This document shows, piece after piece, positions 57,080-64,000 of a DNA stretch of 64,000 nt. The translations under genes and the position numbers were made by a program. The stretch spans positions 7,192,001 to 7,256,000 of the forward strand of contig NC_134997.1 of NCBI RefSeq assembly GCF_050947335.1. Direction: 5' to 3'. The notes beneath the pieces were generated by a model, which did no database searches, was not told the DNA's origin, and worked only from the letters and a program-made list of their open reading frames with translations. The stretch's first letter is position 1. The number at the start of each line of letters is the position of its first letter. This DNA is from Megachile rotundata (taxonomy: Eukaryota > Arthropoda > Insecta > Hymenoptera > Megachilidae).

Positions 57080-57770
57080 CATGCAATATTTCGAAAATTT
57101 TATCAATTTTCTACAAGTTTAGACAAAATAATTTTCAAGATTAATTTCAAGATTAATATGTTTTTAAAGAATTTGGAAAAAATAATTTTTCATAAATTTC
57201 AAGGTTAATAAGTTTTCAAAGAATTTGGAGAAAAATAGTTTTTCATAAATCTCAAGATTAGTAAGTTTTAAAAGAATTTGAAGAAAAACAATTTTTCATA
57301 AATTTCAAGATTAATAAATTTTCAAAGAATTTGGAGAAAAATAATTTTAATAAGTTTTAAGAAAATAAGTCTTCACAAATTTTGAGAAAATAAGTTTTCA
57401 CAAATTTCAAGAAAATAATAAGTTTTCTCAAATTTTGAAAAAATAAGATTTTACAAATTTTGAGAAAATGATGAATTTTCACAAATCTCAAAAAAATAAA
57501 TTTTCACAAATTTTAAGAAAACGAATTTTCACAAATTTTGAGAAAATAATTTTTCTCAAGTTTCAGGAAAATTAATTTTCATAAACTTCGAGAAAATAAC
57601 TTTTCCTAAATTTCAGGAAAATTAATTTTTCCAAATTTCAAGAAAACTAGTAAATTTTGACAAAATATTTTCACCAGATTCGAAAAAATAAATTCTCATA
57701 AATTTTAAGAAAATAAATTTCCCCAAATTTAAACAAAATAAATCTTCACAAATATTGAAAAATTTTAATA
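57080..57770. repeat. TTTTCACAAATTTTGAGAAAATAA repeats
   Basis: 57110-57360 has units of about 60 bp (TTCATAAATTTCAAGATTAA with AAGAATTTGGAGAAAAATA). 57360-57770 has units of about 29-32 bp (AAGTTTTCACAAATTTTGAG). The two parts are related. Confidence 0.88.
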
Positions 57771-58320
57771 TTTTAAATTGAACAAATATTCAAATATTTT
57801 CCTCACGATTCCATTATTTACTATTTTCCAAAAACCAAAAAAGAATTCTATTTCACAGTAAATTCAAACTTGACCGAATTCAAATTATGACCCATTATCG
57901 ACCCAAGAAGAATGACAACAATCGAAAAATGATATTATTTGAAATATTGTGTGTATACTCTTTTTGCTCACTTAGGTACATTCGATTAATACCAAAGTGT
58001 ACGGAGCTTCATGTGAATACGGGAAACGCACTGAATTGTAAATATCTTCTCCCCTCCTGCCCTAACTTCATTGTCGCTAATTAGTGGTTCGTTTTTAGTA
58101 GTGATTCGTTTAGGTGTTTGTCTAGAATCGTTCTACCATCCTCTTGTAATGTATGTACATGTCTCGAGAAGGGGAACCACCGTAGACCTAATGTTTTTCG
58201 TAATCCAGTTCGGATCGTCTTCGGATTTGTATGATATTTCTATACCGGCGCACACGTAATAAACTGTCCAATTAAACCAGTTGTTTGAACGTTCATTTTC
58301 ATCTATTGTCCTTTACTATC
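57771..58320. other. intergenic unique DNA
   Basis: Two short + frames (57887-58084, 58071-58259) without domain. Nothing recognised. Confidence 0.4.
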
Positions 58321-58334
58321 CTCATAATATAACA

Positions 58335-58475
58335 TATCCTCAAATTTTCATAATAAAATTTTCATTTAATAACATTTTCATTTAATACAATTTTCATTTC
58401 ATAAAATTTTCATTTGATACAATTTTCATTTAATAAAATTTTCATAATAAAATTTTCATTTGATAAGATTTCTAT
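58335..58475. repeat. ~18-bp TAATAAAATTTTCATTTA repeats
   Basis: About eight units of AAAATTTTCATTTAATA. Confidence 0.88.
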
Positions 58476-58857
58476 AACATTTCTTTCAAATTTATACCAT
58501 AACCATTTTGTTAAACACAATTTTTCATTATTTTATTGCAGTTTGCAATATTCTTGTATATAATAATTAATCCTCAAACACTTCTTGTTAATTATAAAAT
58601 TATTATTTATGATATTGAGAAATAAATTATTTATTTGTTATAGTCTTATATGATATTAAGAAATGATTATTGTGTTTCAATATAAATATAGTTTTTATTT
58701 GTTTTATAGTGTATTAAAGATCTATTTATTATTTACTAAAATGCAATAGTATTGTAGACATTATGGATATGGTTCCAGCTTTATGTATGTACTTGAATGA
58801 ATATTGTTTTTTTAAAGAGCAATTTCAAAGTATTATAATATATTTTTAGAGTCATAT

Positions 58858-59090
58858 AATAATATAAAAAATAATACTATAATAATAGTAATAATAATAA
58901 TACAATAGTATAATAATAACAGTACAATAATATAATAATAATAATAATGCAATAATATAATAATAATAATACAATAGTGTAATAATAATAATACAATAAT
59001 ATAATAATTATTATAATGCTATAATATAATAATAATAATACAGCAATAATAATAGTTCTCAATAATATAGTAATAACAATATTAAGGGTT
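58858..59090. repeat. AAT trinucleotide microsatellite
   Basis: ATAATAATAATACAATAGTA units, a compound (AAT)n with an embedded ACAATAGTATAATAATAA period of about 24-36 bp. The minus frame (LLLLYYCIIIIIILL) is repeat-derived. Confidence 0.93.
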
Positions 59091-59379
59091 ATAATATTAC
59101 ATACTTAAAGAGTTATTCCCCAAAAGAATTATCAATTCCTAAGTGAAAAAAGAACGTGAAGAATTTTTAAATTTATCTTTATGCGCGCGCTTATGATAAA
59201 CGGTACCACTTACGTCATCTGACGACACAAGACGATAGTAACCGAACAGAATATTCTGCTCTTCTTCAAAAATTAGTGACTGACGCTTCTCTAGAACTGT
59301 TAGAATATTCTATAATCTCAATGGAACTGAAGTCACTAAGATATAATTCACTAAAATTAGAGAAGAATTTAAAAAATAG

Positions 59380-59700
59380 TATGGTACCTAGTGGTGGAAG
59401 ACGCGAACTAATAAAACCAAAATCGAAGTTCAGTTTTTGAATTTATTAACGTTTCTGAGATGGTAACACTCTTGAAACGGCTTGAAATTAATTACTGTTG
59501 CATTTAGATCTAATTTGTTGTGTTTTATTGTAAACTAGACTAATAAAAATCAAGGTTGATTGAATTTTTCTGAAAATGGTACAAGTGGCGCTATCTCTCC
59601 AGCGTACAGGGTGAACTACACGGTTTTGGAACTGAAGTTTCAATAGTTCTTACAATTCGCCGCTAGGTGGCACAACGTGTATCGTTTCGTTCAACATGAT
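59380..59700. repeat. diverged relative of the palindrome module
   Basis: Contains AAAATGGTACAAGTGGCGCT (compare AAAACGGTACAGGTGGTGCC inside the palindrome), GGGTGAACTAC and CGCCGCTAGGTGGCACAAC, the last resembling the CGCCGCTAGATGGCGGAAC boundary of the palindrome modules. Suggests an older copy of the same repeat next to it. Confidence 0.5.
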
Positions 59701-59717
59701 CATCAGCATTGTCGGTC

Positions 59718-59880
59718 AAGAAGTGTTCTGCTATCAAGCTGTCAATCAAGAAGAGTTCTGCTTTCAAGCCGTCGTTCAAGAAGAGTTCTGCTATCAAGCC
59801 GTCAATCAAGAAGAGTTCTGCTATGAAGCTGTCGATCAAGAAGAGTTCTGCTATCAAGCCGTCGGTTAAGAAGAGTTCTA
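59718..59880. repeat. 30-bp minisatellite AAGAAGAGTTCTGCTATCAA
   Basis: Five full units and one partial, each AAGAAGAGTTCTGCTATCAA plus about GCCGTCAATC. Units differ at two to five positions. Being ten codons long, it keeps frames open on both strands (KKSSAIKPSI on +, IAELFLIDGL on -). No start context or flanking coding signal. Confidence 0.95.
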
Positions 59881-60839
59881 TTTGTATTTGCTCTGACGAT
59901 CACCACATTTCTACAGAGCAGTGTTGGGCAGTCCCAGTGCATGCGCAGTAAGCTATCCGTAGAAGTCCACAGTAGCGTATACACTTTGATGAAATATAAG
60001 GTATCATTAGGCCCTAGTAAAGAAAAAAAAATAAATCTGAAGAAAATTTCAGGAAAGAGAATAAAAGGGTTAAATAACACAACAGATTATATATAATGAA
60101 AGTAATATTAAATTTATTTATGATTATTATTATTTTTTACGTCTGCAGCCGATTTGTTATATGAATACCAATATTTGTTGCAAGAGCAAAGGAAAAAGAT
60201 ACCGCTCGATTTTTATCGGATCTATGCATGTTAACAAAATAAAATCCATGTATTTCTTTGTTATTGTTTCTCTGATATTATAATTTTCACGCGTCTAAAA
60301 TACAGTTATTCAAAGAGGTCCTTCGAAGTCGTTTTTCTTAAATAATAAATTCATTTAGTGTTTTAAAAGTTATTGTGCTTTTGTGTTATTTCAAATATAA
60401 TAATCTCCTATATTCCATCATATTATTCCCATTATATTATTGAGCGAGCGAGCCGAAGGCGAGCGAAGCTCTTATACTTGACTTTGCAACTACTTTGTTC
60501 GCGTTTTTCTTTCGCACCACTCATCCAATCCCCATCAAATTTTGCACGCACATGCGTATGTACATCCAGATGGACATAGAGAAAAAAATTTTAAATCGGA
60601 CTTGCCACGGAGGAATAATCCCCGAAAAATCTGATCCCCATAGACTTCAGCATTGCGATACGTACATGAGTTGCCTATGTCAATTCTACTGCGCATGCAA
60701 AATGCAATATTTCGGCACTTTGACGACGTAGTATGGTTCCTGAGGCATTTAGAAACAAATTTCTATTAGGGTTTGATGCGTTTTGATGCCTAATAAAGCC
60801 AGAAAATGAATTTTCGTCGAATTGGGTCCAAAACGGTAC

Positions 60840-61475
60840 AGGTGGTGCCATCAAAAACTAAAATTTCGATTTTCTCCCAAATTAGGCAATTTTATGTATT
60901 TCTGAGGGTCAGAAATTATTCTGTAACCTCTCTAGAACCTATATAATGCCACAAGAACCTTCTCACAGCCCTAGAAAAAAAAATAGAAAAGTAGGCCAAA
61001 ACACGGACTAAAAAATTGGCGTCCATCTAGCGGTGAAAGTTGGAACTACGAAAAAATATAATCTCGATTTCCTCGAAAACTAGCGACATTCCCGAAATTC
61101 TGGGATATACAAATTGTTCCTTGTCGCCTACGGAATCGAACGAATATAATTATAACCTGCTAGGACCATTATTAAAGAAAATAGAAAAATAACCCATTTC
61201 ATGGACTAAAAAATTGGCGTCCATCTAGCGGTGAAAGTTGGAACTACAAAAATATAAAAATACGATTTTCTCGAAAATTAGCGAACTTTGAGTACTTCTG
61301 AGGCCGAGAAAGTGTTATGTGATCGCATTAGAAGCAAAATAATGCAATAAAAGCTTCCTGAAGGCTTTAATAAAGAAAATAAAAAAAATGTCATTTTATG
61401 GAGAAAATTGTTGCGCCATCTAGCGGAAGAATTGAGAACTAAAGTGAAAAAACGCATGTCCGAACACGCAGCAAA
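60840..61475. repeat. tandem modules (about 176-198 bp) in the left palindrome arm
   Basis: Module starts are marked by GTGCCATCAAAAACTAAAAT (near 60844), GTCCATCTAGCGGTGAAAG (61021), the same at 61219, and GCGCCATCTAGCGGAAGAAT (61413). Spacings are about 176, 198 and 195 bp. Each module continues with CGATTTTCTCGAAAAYTAGCGA-like words, then TTCTGRG, and ends with GAAAATAGAAAA...ATGGACTAAAAAATTGGC. The right arm has the mirror set near 61661, 61857 and 62055. Confidence 0.85.
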
Positions 61476-61612
61476 GGGGTCTAATAAAAATTGATTTTCT
61501 GGGCTTAATAGGCCAAAAAATGAACAACTTATTCAACAAAAGTTTCTTTCAAATGTCTAAAGAAGCATACTACGTCATCAAAGTTGCGAAATATTACTTT
61601 TTATATTTTTCC
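61476..61612. other. loop of the palindrome, with degraded extra copies of arm sequence
   Basis: The loop holds TTTCTGGGCTTAATAGGCCA, resembling the arm words TTTCTGGCTTTATTAGGCAT, and AAGCATACTACGTCATCAAA, resembling CATACTACGTCGTCAAAGTG near 62352. So the centre is not random filler but older copies of segments found at the outer part of the arms. Confidence 0.6.
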
Positions 61613-62999
61613 TTAACGCGTGTACGGACATACGGTTTTTTAGTTTAGTTCACAGTTTCGCCGCTAGATGGCGGAACAAATTTTCTCCATAAAATGACAT
61701 TTTGTTTATTTTCTTTATCAAAGCCTTCAGGAAGCTTTTATTGCATTATTTTGCTTCTAATGCGATCACATAACACTTTCTCAGCCTCAGAAGTACTCAA
61801 AGTTCGCTAATTTTCGAGAAAATCGTATTTTTATATTTTTGTAGTTCCAACTTTCACCGCTAGATGGACGCCAATTTTTTAGTCCATGAAATGGGTTATT
61901 TTTCTATTTTCTTTAATAATGGTCCTAGCAGGTTATAATTATATTCGTTCGATTCCGTAGGCGACAAGGAACAATTTGTATATCTCAGAATTTCGGGAAA
62001 GTCGCTAGTTTTCGAGGAAATCGAGATTATAGTTTTTCGTAGTTCCAACTTTCACCGCTAGATGGACGCCAATTTTTTAGTCCGTGTTTTGGCCTATTTT
62101 TCTATTTTCTTTTCTAGGGCTGTGAGAAGGTACTTGTGGCATTATATAGGTTCTTGAGAGGTTACAGAATAATTTCTAACCCTCAGAAATACATAAAATT
62201 GCCTAATTTGGGAGAAAATCGAAATTTTAGTTTTTGATGGCGCCACCTGTACCGTTTTGGACCCAATTCGATGAAAATTCATTTTCTGGCTTTATTAGGC
62301 ATCAAAACGCATCAAACCCTAATAGAAATTTGTTTCTAAATGCCTCAGGAACCATACTACGTCGTCAAAGTGCCGAAATATTGCATTTTGCATGCGCAGT
62401 AGAATTGACATAGGCAACTCATGTACGTATTGCAATGCTGAAGTCTATGAGGATCAGATTTTTCGGTGATTATTCCTCTGTGGCAAGTCCGATTTAAAAT
62501 TTTTTTCTCTATGTCCATCTGGATGTACATACGCATGTGCGTGCAAAATTTGATGGGGATTGGATGAGTGGTGCGAAAGAAAAACGCGGACAAAGTAGTT
62601 GCAAAGTCAAGTATAAGAGCTTCGCTCGCCTTCGGCTCGCTCGCTCAATAATATAATGGGAATAATATGATGGAATATAGGAGATTATTATATTTGAAAT
62701 AACACAAAAGCACAATAACTTTTAAAACGCTAAATGAATTTATTATTTAAGAAAAACGACTTCGAAGGACCTCTTTGAATAACTATATTTTAGACGCGTG
62801 AAAATTATAATATCAGAGAAACAATAACAAAGAAATACATGGATTTTATTTTGTTAACATGCATAGATCCGATAAAAATCGAGCGGTATCTTTTTCCTTT
62901 GCTCTTGCAACAAATATTGGTATTCATATAACAAATCGGCTGCAGACGTAAAAAATAATAATAATCATAAATAAATTTAATATTACTTTTATTATATGT

Positions 63000-63150
63000 A
63001 TATGTATATTAATAAATAATCATTTGGCAACATATCTGCAAGATTAAGTTAAAAAAAATTAATAAATTTAAATAATTACAACAATAAATTTGTTAATAAA
63101 CTACCAAAAAATATAAAATTATAAAAAATATGACGTTAGAATAATTATAC
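63000..63150. other. AT-rich spacer
   Basis: Follows the palindrome edge (TATATGTATATGTATATT). Nothing recognised. Confidence 0.4.
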
Positions 63151-63155
63151 AGCAG

Positions 63156-63357
63156 CCAATGAGAATGACTGCACGCTATTGGTGGATTACATGATGTCTG
63201 ATTGGCTACTGTACACTAGCAATCACTCTTGCACTTCGATTTGATCTATTGGTCGATTACGTGATGTCTAATTGGCTACTGTAAACTACCAATCGCACTT
63301 ACACTTGAAGAGGTCGCCGCTGCTCAGTTTTGTTTTGGAAGTCGAGGAGATCGGATC
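63156..63357 (+). promoter_or_regulatory. TATA-less promoter: six CCAAT boxes, Inr, DPE
   Basis: CCAAT or ATTGG words at 63156, 63178, 63201, 63248, 63271 and 63289 lie in a 70-bp unit present twice (ATTGGTGGATTACATGATG at 63178, ATTGGTCGATTACGTGATG at 63248). Downstream, TCAGTT at 63324-63329 fits the arthropod initiator TCAKTY with A+1 at 63326. GGATC at 63353-63357, exactly +28 to +32, fits the DPE consensus RGWYV, and 63343-63352 matches 7 of 10 positions of the MTE. CCAAT boxes suggest NF-Y. The transcribed unit would run right, out of the window. It could belong to a gene or to the 5' end of a retroelement, since many insect non-LTR elements use Inr plus DPE. Confidence 0.6.
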
Positions 63358-64000
63358 GGCCCTGTCAACACTTACCGGTACGAGTCAAGGGTTTACTTTA
63401 CCGATATTGTGCTAGTCCCTGTATTACCTACTGTGCTTTAATAAGTGTTTAATGTGTTTTAATAAATATTTTTTAATAAATATGCGGGTGTATTAACAAA
63501 TTTTATGGTGTGATTCTACAAGTGTCAGTGACTTAACCAGTGTGTTACCTGCATGCATATACGGATATATTAGTGTACCTAGTGTGTTATTACTAGTGTT
63601 TAATGTGCTTTAATAATTATTTTTTATTAATTATGGGGGTGTATTAATAAAATTGATGGTGTGGTTCTACAAGTATCAGTGACTTTACTAGTGTATTTCC
63701 TTAAGTGATTGTGCATGTGTATACGGATTTATTACTGTGTTTTATGGTGCGGTTATTTGAATGTTTTATTCATTTTTTACTGTTTTAATGTATTTTGTGA
63801 AGTGATTATTTAAGTGCTTTTACAAACTGTTATTGGGTGTTGGTGTACTTTATGCAATGATTATTTAAGTGTTTTGGCATAGTGTTACTGGTGCTTCAGT
63901 GTACTTTATGCAATGATTATTTAAGTGTTTTGACATATTGTTACTGGTTTTTTAACATATTTTATGGAGTGATTATTTAAAGGTTTTAACAAATTGTTAC
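63326..64000 (+). other. presumed transcribed leader made of tandem repeats
   Basis: After the candidate start site, AGTGTTTAATGTGYTTTAAT at 63444 recurs at 63595 (151-bp period), with GGTGTATTAAYAAA and TGGTTCTACAAGTRTCAGTG in both. From 63790 a unit of about 56 bp with TGATTATTTAAGTG repeats near 63803, 63858, 63914 and 63970. No open frame; many stops. Reaches the window end. Confidence 0.5.

Larger units (their letters stand above)
60091..62998. mobile_element. 2.9-kb imperfect palindrome (inverted repeat element)
   Basis: Left arm about 60091-61475, right arm about 61613-62998, loop of about 137 bp. Positions pair so that coordinates sum to 123088 over most of the length (60101 with 62987, 60373 with 62715, 60495 with 62593), which shows almost no indels. 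Arms are very similar but not identical (for example CTGGGATAT on the left against CTGAGATAT in the inverted right arm). Inside each arm lie diverged tandem modules. Small frames 60373-60579 and 60495-60731 have mirror copies at 62509-62715 and 62357-62593 and are not genes. No transposase is encoded. Likely a fold-back or MITE-like non-autonomous element. Confidence 0.93.

Noticed and set aside
60373..62715. Paired small frames in the palindrome arms (68 and 78 codons)
   Set aside because: Identity between arms reflects the inverted repeat itself; no transposase or other domain and no sign of coding constraint.
60091..62998. Palindrome as a sequencing or assembly artefact
   Set aside because: The arms differ at scattered positions and are separated by a loop with distinct sequence, which a fold-back read artefact would not normally give. 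Not fully excluded without reads.
1..64000. tRNA, rRNA or CRISPR-like structures
   Set aside because: No cloverleaf with A/B box words or rRNA-like conserved stretch was recognised by eye; the direct repeats are contiguous tandem arrays without unique spacers. A covariance-model scan was not possible.

Overview
The window is animal nuclear DNA, AT-rich and packed with simple and minisatellite-like tandem arrays. The best fit is an insect, probably an aculeate hymenopteran such as a bee. That rests on the exon sequences of an Islet-type LIM-homeodomain gene, the abundance of CCTAA/TTAGG-containing repeats, and AT-rich DNA with scattered CpG-containing islands; the order-level guess is inference. 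I see no bacterial genes, no CRISPR, and no convincing tRNA or rRNA.

One protein-coding gene can be read with confidence: the Islet orthologue tailup (tup), on the + strand. Five coding exons are visible: LIM1 (36412-36598), LIM2 (42412-42716), homeodomain (48920-49221), C-terminal LIM-binding segment (49715-49921), and the last exon with the stop (51249-51485). All joins use GT/AG sites with compatible phases and give 411 residues in the window. The first coding exon (start codon and N-terminus before LIM1) was not recognised; it lies in the 36 kb upstream or outside the window. The protein would act in the nucleus as a sequence-specific transcription factor.

From 1 to 36.4 kb there is no gene I can support. 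This stretch alternates tandem arrays (units of 8, 9, 16, 33, 64, about 150, about 172, about 183 bp and others) with short non-repetitive CpG-containing islands, which may be regulatory DNA of tup or 5' untranslated exons. From 36.6 to 51.2 kb are the tup introns; two of them hold arrays built on a TCAAGTT/AACTTGA motif. From 51.5 to 52.3 kb is the presumed 3' UTR, with two AATAAA signals and a 155-bp direct duplication.

From 52.3 to 60 kb is intergenic DNA: more arrays, a candidate inverted-repeat element (54.29-55.11 kb) and a 30-bp minisatellite (59.7 kb). At 60.09-63.0 kb is a large imperfect palindrome (arms of about 1.38 kb, centre near 61544). Each arm is made of diverged modules of about 176-198 bp carrying a CTCF-like GCCATCTAGCGG motif. 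At the right edge, 63.16-63.36 kb carries six CCAAT boxes in a duplicated 70-bp unit, followed by a full Inr and a correctly spaced DPE. This looks like the promoter of a + strand transcription unit, either a gene or a non-LTR-type element, whose body lies beyond the window.

Almost all long open frames other than the tup exons are by-products of tandem repeats whose unit, or three times the unit, keeps frame.
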